Positions 26,814 to 36,800 of a stretch of DNA of 64,000 bases are shown here, piece after piece. The stretch is from assembly GCA_946533395.1 (NCBI GenBank), contig CAMNBU010000010.1:1-64000 (forward strand). The letters are read 5' to 3'. The position numbers and the translations under genes were made by a program. Each line of letters begins with the position of its first letter. The stretch's first letter is position 1. The DNA comes from UBA4292 sp002395865. GTDB lineage: Bacteria > Bacillota > Clostridia > Lachnospirales > Lachnospiraceae. The notes under the pieces are model-generated. The model was not told the origin of the DNA and ran no database searches. It was given only the letters and a program-made list of their open reading frames with translations.

Positions 26814-27119
26814 TTACATGAATTTAAACAATCTGGTGAAGCCGGTTATCTCCAGCACTTCCATTACCGACTTGGTCACATTCTTCGCAGCAAGTATCCC
26901 GTGCTTTGCTCTCATGTCCATGAACGCGTGCTTAAAAGCCCTCAGACCCGCGCTTGAGACATATTCCAGCTTGCCCATGTCCAGAATCAAAGTGTCAAAC
27001 TTCGAGACAAGGTCCACCAGAATCTTCTCAACATCGGCTGCGTTTCCCGCATCTATATATCCGATGAGCTGGAGCTCTCCCTCGCTCCCGCGCTTGATCA
27101 GGTTCATGTTCATTGTCAT
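26814..27119 (-). CDS. STAS-domain anti-sigma antagonist (RsbV/SpoIIAA-like)
   Basis: 101 residues, a single STAS domain. The phosphorylatable Ser lies in EYVSSAGLRAF (about 53-63). It is the switch element between the RsbW-like kinase and the PP2C phosphatase encoded next. Its start overlaps the preceding gene's stop by 4 bases (27116-27119), which ties its translation to a T4SS-operon gene. Confidence 0.9.
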   Translation of the reverse strand: MTMNMNLIKRGSEGELQLIGYIDAGNAADVEKILVDLVSKFDTLILDMGKLEYVSSAGLRAFKHAFMDMRAKHGILAAKNVTKSVMEVLEITGFTRLFKFM

Positions 27120-27718
27120 GATGTTTCGCTTCCTTCCTGTATATCATCGGCTGTCTCCGGGTTCTTCTGTGCGTCATCCCCCGGATTTTTGCCTTTATTC
27201 TTTTTCTTCTTTTCCTTTTTGGGCTTCCCGGCCTTTTCAGGCTTCACGGGCTTTTTGGGCTTTTCTGTGGATATGGTGATGTCCTCAGGCAGCTGCTTCT
27301 TAAAAGCCCTGATCGATCTGTAATTGGACAGCCATCCGGTCAGTCCTCTTCCCGTCCAAGCCGTGAGTACCGGCTGTCCGTCCACATATTCAAATGTCAA
27401 TACCGACGGCCGGCCGAAGATGTACTTGAGATAGCAGGCTACCGTATCCGGCTGCCCCTGAAGGATGAGTCCCCGGCCAATATTTCTCATAGCCATAAAT
27501 GCGGCTTCAAGAGTCTCCTCCTCGCTTCGCTTCGTGTCTATGAGCCTGACCATACGGCCGAGGCCCAGAAACAGGACCGCGCCCGCGCCGTCATGTATGC
27601 CGACAGGCATCACAAAATCCTCATCTGTCATGGACATATACCGTCCGTCCTCGGTAAGCATCACGTTACCGAGCAGAACGCTCTTTATCTCCTGGTACTG
27701 CAGGGTCTTCTTAGCCAT
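27116..27718 (-). CDS. Unknown protein with Lys-rich tail, T4SS operon
   Basis: 200 residues, not recognised. A folded N-terminal part (1-145; VMLTEDGRYMSMTDEDFVMP, GLILQGQPDTVACYLKYIFG) is followed by a tail of about 50 residues dominated by Lys, Pro and Glu (EKAGKPKKEKKKKNKGKN). It has neither a signal peptide nor a membrane helix. It lies between the coupling protein and the STAS gene, overlapping the latter, so it may connect the machine to the switch. AAAGGA precedes the ATG. Confidence 0.65.
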   Translation of the reverse strand: MAKKTLQYQEIKSVLLGNVMLTEDGRYMSMTDEDFVMPVGIHDGAGAVLFLGLGRMVRLIDTKRSEEETLEAAFMAMRNIGRGLILQGQPDTVACYLKYIFGRPSVLTFEYVDGQPVLTAWTGRGLTGWLSNYRSIRAFKKQLPEDITISTEKPKKPVKPEKAGKPKKEKKKKNKGKNPGDDAQKNPETADDIQEGSETS

Positions 27719-27740
27719 TTGTGTGTTCCTTTATGCTTTG

Positions 27741-29780
27741 TCAGGCAGATGTTTCACCGGTGCCCAGCACCTTCTGATTTCTCTCCTTGAGATCATAGTA
27801 GACCTCATCGGCCTTGAACATCTTGCTGCGGATCTCGGTGAGATCCATAGGTCCGAACTTGTAATATTTGCACTTGTATGAAGGCGTGTACTTGGTCTTG
27901 AGCGGGAAGGAGTTGAAGGAAACAATGATGCTGTTGCCTGTGCTCTCCTGGTTGTTCAGACGCTGCAGCTCGGAAGGATAGATGAGCGGACGCACCTGGG
28001 TATTCGTCGAAACATTGATATCTCCGGCCTTGCTTCCGAGCGAGCTCGATGTGGATGTGGTCTTTACGGTCATGTTTCCGCACATCTCTGAGAACATCTT
28101 ACATGTATCGGTATCATTTGAACCGATGAACATCTTCACACCGCAGTTACCGATAACGATATCCGCGACCTCCTTGCCGTATACGTTCGTGAGCTGTACG
28201 AAGGACTGGACCACCATGGAGAACCATATCTTTCTCGAACGTCCGACGGTGATCATCTGGCCGAACTTGTCGATCTTGGGCATGTTGCCGAACTCATCCA
28301 TGATGAAGTAGACGTTTCTGGGAAGCGTCTGCCCGGGCAGGCCCGTGGCGATCTTGATGAGTCCCTTGTAGGTACTCAGTATGAACAGAGAGGCGAGCGA
28401 GTGTCTCGTATCCTTCTCATCAGGTATCTTAAGGAACAGCGCACAGGGTCCGGTCGTGAACTCCTCGACCTTGATATCGGTGGCGCTGGTCAGCCCGCAA
28501 AGACCGCGGTCATTGAACAGGTTCATCTTATCGAAGGTAATGGACATGTAGCTGCCCAGGGTGGTATCCGGCGCAGTCATAACCTGACGCGACATCTGGT
28601 AAGCCTGCGAGAGCTTGTCGCGGCCGTTGAAATACTCCTTCAGAGCCTTGTAATTGTTTTCACTGTTTCCGAGCGCCTTGTTGACGTTGAAAAGGTTGAA
28701 CTTCTCCTTCGTCATCTCGAGCTCCGGGTTCCGGCTGTCCTCGAGCATGGCCAGAACGATTGCCATGACGATGGATCTCGCACCCTTCTCCCAGAGCGGA
28801 TCCTTCTCATTCTGTACGGGTATGAGTCCTCCGATCAGGTCGGAGAGATCCTCGTACATCTCATCGTAGATCTTCTGCTGCTCAACGCTTATGTCGTCCC
28901 TGCAGTGTCCCACATCGGTGTAGGCTCTTCCTCTCCACTCCACCCAGGTCGTTCCCTCCTCGGCCTCCCCGTTCATGCGGCGAAGGTCTGGATATTTGGA
29001 CATGGGATCCCTGTGGGCAATGATGCCCTTGCCTGCGTTTAAATACTCCTGATACGCATCCCATATGGGCTCGAGCGGATTCCAGCGGCTCGACGAATAA
29101 GTATCACGAAGATCGAGAACCATCACCTTGTAGCCCCTGCTCTTTAAGAAGCCTGAGTGCAGGTCGAAAAGCTCTCCCTTTGGGTCGGTCATGATCATGG
29201 AGGAGCCGCAGTTTGTGGCGCCGAGTATCTGTATCATGGGATTGATGAAAGTGGTCGTCTTACCTGAACCGGTAGCACCGATGACGAGTGCATGCACGCC
29301 GGGCTTGAAATTACCCACGAGCACGCCGTGCTTGTCCAGAACCGCCCTGACGGGAACGCCGTCGTTTTTCGCGTTCTTGAGAGTCTCGTACGTGAACGGA
29401 GGGAAGTACTTATCCCTCTCCTTGTCCGTAAGAAAACGGCTGTTCTCCAGTGAGCCCTCCACAACGCTCTTATCGGAGCTGCCGCCGAGCAGGCCTCCGA
29501 CCTTGCCGGTGCCCCTGAAGCCGCCGCTGATGGCGTACAGAAGGCCAAGGATCATATTTATGAAGATGCCCAGAACCCATGTCATGGGCTCGACCATTAT
29601 ATGCCATCTGAACGACAAAGGCTGGTTCTTTATGAGCGCGCTTCCGTTTTCCAGTATATAACGCACAACAGTGCCCAGGACAAACGAGGACACGATAAAT
29701 AAAACGATATATATAAATATTATGCTTGAACCGGCGGTCTTCAGTTTATCGAGAACATTATCCCGCATCCTTTTAAACAT
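27741..29780 (-). CDS. virD4: VirD4/TraG-family type IV coupling protein
   Basis: 679 residues from the ATG at 29780, with CAGGAGAG in front; the longer open frame to 29846 lacks a normal start. Two N-terminal membrane segments (about 15-40 and 68-95) precede the TraG/VirD4 ATPase: Walker A VIGATGSGKTT (about 170), TDPKGELF, a Walker B/YFIMDEFGNMPKID segment and a SRKIWFSMVVQSF motif. It would dock substrates onto the secretion channel. The all-alpha domain is present but no relaxase gene is seen nearby. Confidence 0.93.
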   Translation of the reverse strand: MFKRMRDNVLDKLKTAGSSIIFIYIVLFIVSSFVLGTVVRYILENGSALIKNQPLSFRWHIMVEPMTWVLGIFINMILGLLYAISGGFRGTGKVGGLLGGSSDKSVVEGSLENSRFLTDKERDKYFPPFTYETLKNAKNDGVPVRAVLDKHGVLVGNFKPGVHALVIGATGSGKTTTFINPMIQILGATNCGSSMIMTDPKGELFDLHSGFLKSRGYKVMVLDLRDTYSSSRWNPLEPIWDAYQEYLNAGKGIIAHRDPMSKYPDLRRMNGEAEEGTTWVEWRGRAYTDVGHCRDDISVEQQKIYDEMYEDLSDLIGGLIPVQNEKDPLWEKGARSIVMAIVLAMLEDSRNPELEMTKEKFNLFNVNKALGNSENNYKALKEYFNGRDKLSQAYQMSRQVMTAPDTTLGSYMSITFDKMNLFNDRGLCGLTSATDIKVEEFTTGPCALFLKIPDEKDTRHSLASLFILSTYKGLIKIATGLPGQTLPRNVYFIMDEFGNMPKIDKFGQMITVGRSRKIWFSMVVQSFVQLTNVYGKEVADIVIGNCGVKMFIGSNDTDTCKMFSEMCGNMTVKTTSTSSSLGSKAGDINVSTNTQVRPLIYPSELQRLNNQESTGNSIIVSFNSFPLKTKYTPSYKCKYYKFGPMDLTEIRSKMFKADEVYYDLKERNQKVLGTGETSA

Positions 29781-29848
29781 AAACGTCTCTCCTGTAGCTG
29801 CTGTAATACCGCGTCCTCCGGGGAAGCCCCGGAGACGGATAATCAAAT

Positions 29849-30760
29849 CTAATAAGCTCCTCCGCTGTGCGAGTTCACCTTTATCGAACCGTCGGCGCCA
29901 ATCTCTATCTGCGCCTTCACCTCGAAACCGTATCTTTCATTGAACAGGCGCACATTTGCAGTGCCTGTCCCGGAGCCGGCAATAAAGTACGCAGTCAGCA
30001 CGCCGTTTTCGCCCCCTATCACGCCGCCGAAGCCGATGACATCCTCATTGTCGGAGCTTCCCTCCCACACATCCGGTATCTCGTCGCTGATATTCGTTCC
30101 CTCGGATGGTTCAAGCTCATCGCCGTTTTTATCGGTCGGTCTCGGAGGATTGGTGGGGCGCACATAGCCGTCGTTTAAAACTATGGTGACCCTGTCGTCC
30201 CCTGAGAAGATATTGTAGGAGACGCTGTCTGCGGCTGTGCCTTCCTCGAAGCCGGCGAGCTCCGAGATCGCCTCCCTAAGAGGTGAGATGGTGAGATTAT
30301 CGCCTTCCCCGGATCTTATGACCTCGACCACTATGGAAGCCTCACCGATCCTGTCGTTTTGATTATCATCCTTTTCGAGCACAAAGTCAAGCTGTATTGC
30401 GCCTTCTTCCACAGAAGTAAGTGTAAAACTTGTGCTGCCCTTATCCTGCTTCGTGTCTTTTTCGACAGTCAGACAGGGTTTTTCTTCTTTTGAACCGGTA
30501 TATCTCCACTGATATGCGTCGCCCTTTGAGCCCGTGGATATGGATAATGTCGCGTTTCCGTTCTTCTCATATACCCACGTGTAGGGGAAGGCTGTACCTT
30601 CCCCTTTGTTTATTGTCTCTTTTTTATTGGCTCCGATGATAAGAGCTATGACAAATACCACCGCGAGCACGCCTGCTAAAATACCTATCGGAAGCAGAAA
30701 GCTCTTTATCCTTATTTTCTTCTCCAGGCGGTCGCTCTCGAATTCAAGTTCTTTAGACAT
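29849..30760 (-). CDS. Bitopic membrane protein, T4SS operon
   Basis: 303 residues. A charged N-terminus of 18 residues and one membrane helix (about 20-44) lead to an extracytoplasmic part with Ig-like beta-rich character (AYQWRYTGSKEEKP, GSTSFTLTSVEEGAIQLDFVLE). A Pro/Asp-rich spacer and a second beta-rich segment complete it. The topology resembles VirB8/VirB10-like or TcpC-like scaffold proteins, but I see no sequence evidence for any of these families. The gap to the giant gene holds an 8-bp stem (30802-30809/30821-30828). Confidence 0.6.
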   Translation of the reverse strand: MSKELEFESDRLEKKIRIKSFLLPIGILAGVLAVVFVIALIIGANKKETINKGEGTAFPYTWVYEKNGNATLSISTGSKGDAYQWRYTGSKEEKPCLTVEKDTKQDKGSTSFTLTSVEEGAIQLDFVLEKDDNQNDRIGEASIVVEVIRSGEGDNLTISPLREAISELAGFEEGTAADSVSYNIFSGDDRVTIVLNDGYVRPTNPPRPTDKNGDELEPSEGTNISDEIPDVWEGSSDNEDVIGFGGVIGGENGVLTAYFIAGSGTGTANVRLFNERYGFEVKAQIEIGADGSIKVNSHSGGAY

Positions 30761-30853
30761 TTGAACTATCTCCGTTTTGCTTTACTTAACGAAGGCCACC
30801 GGATACCGCAAAAATGATCCGCGGTATCGGTCTCCGTTTTATTGCGTGATGTA

Positions 30854-33800
30854 TCAGTTATCTCCCCCGGGCTCAGGCTCGCCGTTATTTTCTTCATTCG
30901 AAACGCCGTTGTTCCTTGCCGCGGTGCCGTCTGAAACAGCCTTCGCAAGAGCCTCCTTTACGTCATTGAACGTATTGGCCTCGGGTCTGACGGATATAAC
31001 AGTCTTTGCCACAGAGCTTCCTTCCGCATCGACTATCTTCAGCTGATAGTACATATTGCTTCCGGTGTAGTTGCCGGGTGCTACGAAGCTTCCTTCCTTG
31101 CTGTTCTGGAGGAACGACCCTGCACTGTTCTTCATGGCCCCTACCACTGCAAGCGCTTCATTTGCGGCCTTGATCTCCGCCTCTGTCGCGTTCTCCATCG
31201 CAAGTACGCTGTTTGCGTCATTCTCGAGCTCTGTCAGTTCTTCATCACTCACGCCGTGTGATGTGTTGAATGCAGCCTTACCGATCGCACCGGATGCGGG
31301 ATCGTAGCTGTAGATCAGCATATCGAACTTCTCTCCGGTAAGAGGGTTCACCTCGATCTTGATGGTCTCGCGCGATTCGATGAGCTTGGTCGTCTCATCA
31401 CCCATCTTTATCTGCGACGTTTCGTATACATCGCCGTCGGCATCGATGATGCTTGCCCTTCCGACTGTCCTTGAGAAATTCCACTTCTCCACATTATCCT
31501 CGAGGTCGTTCTTTTCGCTTCTGACGGTTATCGTTACCGTAAATGACAGTGCATCGTCATCCTCCTCATCACCCGCTGTTACGTAGATGCGGTATACCGC
31601 CTTCGCTCCGGAGTAGTTTCTGGGCGCGAAGAATGTCACCGTGGCGCCGTCCTCCGTATAGCTTCCGGCTGCTGTGAGCATGCTCTGCGCCTGCTCCTTT
31701 ACCTTCGCCGCGAGAGTCTTCTCCGTGTCTGAGGAGAGCTCCGAAGCCATCGACTCATCCGCTCTGGCAATGAGTGTGTTCAGATAGCTTTCATTGAAAC
31801 CGTGTGTCGCCACATATGATACCTTCTTATCGGTATCCGTGTCGCTGTCGACCATCACTACCTTCACATAAATATCGTCCTTCGCAAGGATGTCGACCTT
31901 CACTCCCTCGCCGGAGTCTACCGCGATATTGGCGTTACCGTCGTTGAGGACATTCGTGACATCCGCGTCGCTTCCGTTTGCTTCCTTCACCGTCACCACG
32001 CCTGCGGATCTGAGTGAATTCCACTTCTCAAGAGCCGACTTGAGCTTGTCGCTCTCGCTCTTAACGGTTATCTCGAGTGTGAAGCCTGCCTTCACGTCGA
32101 TGCCGCCCGATGTCTCCTCGTCGTCCTCATCGGTCTCCTCGACGTGGGTCTGAACCGTGATCCTGTACTTTATAGCTTCACCGCTGTAGTTTCTCGGAGC
32201 CTTGAAGGTGAGTGTTGCGTCTGTAAATGACACCTCACCGTCGCCCTCGAGCATATCCGTAAGGATATCAACGAGCTTGGTCGCCGCGCTCTTCTCAGAT
32301 GCGGACGCAGTCTCTGATGCCGCTGACTTTTCAGCGAGCTCCAACAGGTTCTCAAGCTTATCCTTGTCGTAATCATACAGCGCATCATAATTCGGCTCGA
32401 CTGTGCGGTTTGTCTCCGGATCGATCTGTACTACATCTACATCCAGCCCCTCGATATCTCCGATCAGGGAATTTACACTTATCTCGCTTCCCGAGGTTAT
32501 GTTGACAGTGAGCTCTGTTCCGTTTTCCATCAGCTCCTCAGCACCGTTCGGATCGGTATATACCGCCACGGTCCTGTTCTTCATCCACTCTTCGATGGCA
32601 TCCGCGAGCTCGTCGTTCTCGCTCCTGACGATAACCTCGAGCATGTAACCCATCTCATCGTTCTCCCTGGAGCTTACATAGATGCGGTATGTTACCTTCT
32701 CATCGGAGTAGTTAACGGGAGGCACGAATATGATCATATCGTCGTCGATCTTATCTTCATCTGTCTCGGTCGTTTCTGTATTCTCCTTGCCTTCTTCACC
32801 CTCCTCTGTCTTCTGTCCGCCGTATCTGAACGAACCGCTTACGTCATCCAGTGACTCTATGAGATCCATCACCTTCTTGGCGGCCTTCTTCTCGTCCTTG
32901 GTCGACTTCTCGGACTCGTATGAAGCCTTGGCCTGCTCGTACAGCTCCTCGATGTACTCGCTGCTGTCCTTATCATTCGTATCGGAATCGAGCTCGGCCT
33001 CTACCTCATTGCCATCCTCATCAAGCATCACGAGCTTTGCGTCAAATCCGGATGTCGAACCGGAGGATTTCACCGTTATCTCGACTCTTGAGCCTGAGGA
33101 AACGGTCACTGACTTCTCGTCGCCTGTCGTAATATTGAAGTCCTCCGTAGGCTTTGTGACAGGGATCACCGCGCCGCTGTCATCCTTCACAGCCTTCGGG
33201 AATACCTTTACGCTGCCCACTACCAGTATATCGGATACGAATACCTTTACGGGATTTCCCTCTATGATCCTCTTATTGACTGTTCTTACTACCGGCCTTC
33301 CGGTGATCCCGATGGCCGCGCTGACAGTCTCGACCTTCCATGAGGCAAGTCTCGTCCCCTCCGGGTCATCCCCGTGAACGGGCTCCAGCTGTATCCATCT
33401 GAGATCCTTCAGCTCAGGTATCATTATCTCGACAACATCCGTTCCTCCGGACTTGAAGCCCTCGCCTGTCTGGATGTATGTCCTCGCGTTCGGCAACTCC
33501 TTCGTCTGAGGGTCACCGTATATGTCGGTGTAGCCTATGGTCAACTTAACGGCATCCTCCGTACCGCTGGTGAAATTCATCTCATCGGTCGCGGTCTTAA
33601 GCTCAACCCTTACGGGAAGGAGCTTTCCTGAAGGCTCGACCTTCATAGGATTCTGTGTGGGCCTTACTCCGCCTTCGAAGCTGTAGTCTCTGAGGATGCT
33701 TCCGTCCACGCCCTGCTCCGCGATGTAGATGTTCGCAAAATCGGTCCTCATGGTTCCGAGTGCGGCTATGGAAATGCCTGTGATCTCCTTCACATCGCCC

Positions 33801-36800
33801 AGGTCGAAGTCAAATTCCACTATCTGTCCGGCGCTGAGCTTTGAAATGCCGAGATCCGACAGGTAGATATATTTGCTCCTGAGTTCCTTCGCTTCCGGCT
33901 CATCGGGTACAAAGTTGACCGCCAGTGCAAGATCCCTGGTCTCTGTCTCTACGGCCTGCTCCTCCGCGTTCTTGGACACCTGAAGGAATACTCTCTGAAC
34001 CGCTCTTGTATCGATCAGTGAACCCGAGTGCAGTGTCTGCGGAGTTCTGGCATCCACCGTACCGCCGACCAGGTATGAGTCGATCAGAACGCCCGAACGG
34101 ACTCTCTGAAGGATCGCATACTTGATGGGCGCCTCGTAATCCATCACTCTGGTGAAGGCATTGACATCCACTCCCTCGAGGCTGGACATATTGTCGGCCG
34201 AGATTCCCGTCGCGTAGAAGATGGTATTGCCGTCTTCATCGGTGGTCCTGTTCATGACCTTGATACCCTCATCGGCACCTACCGTGTTGGGCACGACATT
34301 TGCGCTGGCGCTTCTGAGCATCATGTTCGTAGCGTCGATATACTTTACGCACGCCTGCATGTCGTAGATCTTCGGATCCGATGCGGTCTTGGTCTTGTCC
34401 ATGTAGATGAACAGGTTCAATGTATCGTTGCTTGACTTCGGCTCCTTCGGAACAATGGAGCGGAAGTTTTTGTCAGTCGAGCTGAGCTCGATCGGCTCGC
34501 AGTCGATCGCGAAACTCACCTGAGCCACGGATCCCTCTGTGACCAGATTGCCCTCCTGGCTCCTCTTGTAAACGTCTGTGTGGACCGTTACCACATCGTC
34601 GCTTGCCCACTGAGCCACCAGGATCGGCTCGCGGCCGCTGGGGTAGCGGTAATCGAACTCGCCGTTCTCATTGATATAGCGGCTTCCGTTGCCCTGTACC
34701 AGGTAGATGCTCACATCCTGAATATTCCAGTTGGTCACACAGCTGCTCCTGATATTGAGAGTCATGCTGTTTATCTTCCAGACATCCTTAATCGAGAGGT
34801 AGAACTTATCCTGCTTGCCTGCTCTGAACTGATATGCGGCGTTGCTTACATAGAAGGGCATCTCCTCCTCGTAATCGCCCGTATCCGTCTGAACGACTCT
34901 GGTCGTTGTACCGGTCCTGCCGGCGTAATCGTTCATGAGCTTGATTATATCAAGGTTCTCCACCGGCTGGCTGTTTCCGTCCGAATCCTGATAGTAAAGA
35001 TCCATCGACATACCGCCGACCAGGGACTGCTCGTCCATTGTGTAGGGATTATTGTTTGCGTCGTACTTTATGAGCTTCTTGTAGCTGCCGGTGGTTATGC
35101 AGACCATGAGCTTGGCACTGTAGGTGCTCTCGGTGATCTGATAGTCGGTAGCAAGCTCGGAGACGGTCCTTCCCTCCATACCGTAGTTGGAGGCCAGCTG
35201 TCCCTGCTCTCTGTACTCGATGCCTACCCAGCCGAGGCCGTCCTCGGTATTGCCCCTTGCGGTCCATGTGGCCACCAGGGCGGTGTTGGAATCCCTTATG
35301 ACATCAATGTACTCTATCTTAAGCTTATCGTATATATTACTGTTCGAATCCTGATCGTCCGGTATAACTCTCACGGATACCAGATCGCCGTAATCCTGCG
35401 ATACAGGTATGTAGAACGTCGCCTTGGAGCCGGTCCTGAATGCGTCTCCAGGTATCTGCTGGTTAGCCAGCGTCACACCGCTGACACCATGCTCGAATAT
35501 CAGCTGGAAATAGAACAGGTTCGCGCTTCCGCAGTCGTCGTCATCGACGTTCGTCTTATTGCCGGCTACCTTTACGTCCACCTGATAGACTCCGCGCTCC
35601 TTGGTAAATCCGAGGCTCTTCTGGGTATCCTGATAGGTCATATGCTTTGAGAGCTCATCCCAGTCCACATCGTCCTTCTTGGCTACCTCTTCGCCATCGC
35701 CGTTGATTATCGTCCACTCATCGCTGTCGTCGATAAGATAACCGGGCGTCCAATCATCATCTGAGGGATCGGTTGCACCTTCATCATCCATTTCGAGATC
35801 ACCGATGGAGAATATCTTCTTACCCGTCTGGACCTTTCTGCTGTACTGCAGATGGCTCCTGAGCCTTGAAGCGGCGCCTGTTCCGCTTCCCTGCACCTCC
35901 AGCTCCTTCCACACAGCATTTCTGTGTCCCACCGGATTGCCGCCGGACGAGGAATTCTTCACCATGGCAATGGTGAGTCCGGCCATCTGCCACTCGTCGT
36001 TTCCGGAGATCTTTACCGAAACATCAAGGAATTCCAGCACGGACTGGAGGGGTATTATAAACTGTACCTTTCCGCCCGAAGCCATGCCGTACTTATACGC
36101 GAACTCGTCCGTACTTGCAGGCCATTTGCCGTAGAAATCATTTACATATTCACGGATGTTATACGAGGGGCTCATTCGCTCCTTGTCCTGCAGATCGTTG
36201 TATTTGAACTGTATCTCTACATCGTCCGCTGTTCCCGCATTCTCCACAGTATCGGTGAAGATCGTCACGAGATACCTCTCGGCAGTCTCCCTGGGTTCAA
36301 GCACCAGTCCCGCTTTGTAATTAACAAGATTTATCGAGTTGTCCAGCAACGACTCGAGCATGATACCTGAGGTACTTGTGGTCGTGGAATACTTGGTAGG
36401 GTTGTTTGCCCCCGGTATGAACTTGTATCTTACTACCGCTCCGTCTAAAGCCATGTAGCACTTCGCGTCGGGATAGACAGCAAAGCATGTGTAATATACG
36501 CTGTCAGACTTTGCTATATCGTCTCTGTTTCTTGCCACGCTGTCTCCGCCGGACGCGGAAGAGACAAGTCCCGCGGTCGCTCCGTTGTCGCCGATCCTTA
36601 TCGAAGCGCTGATCACACTCTTGAAGTCGGGTAGCGTCGCGGAGAATGCTATCGTCTCTCCCTGCTGTGCGATACCCGCGATATAAACATCGCCGAGCGT
36701 CTGCTCTATCTGGCCGAGAGTACTCATTATGTACGGAAGATATACGTCTCTGTAGCAGCCGTAGGTATCCTCATATCTCACTCTCAGCACTGCGGTCTCC

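Noticed and set aside
34580..35650. Long + strand frame inside the giant gene
   Set aside because: Shadow of the opposite-strand gene caused by its codon bias.
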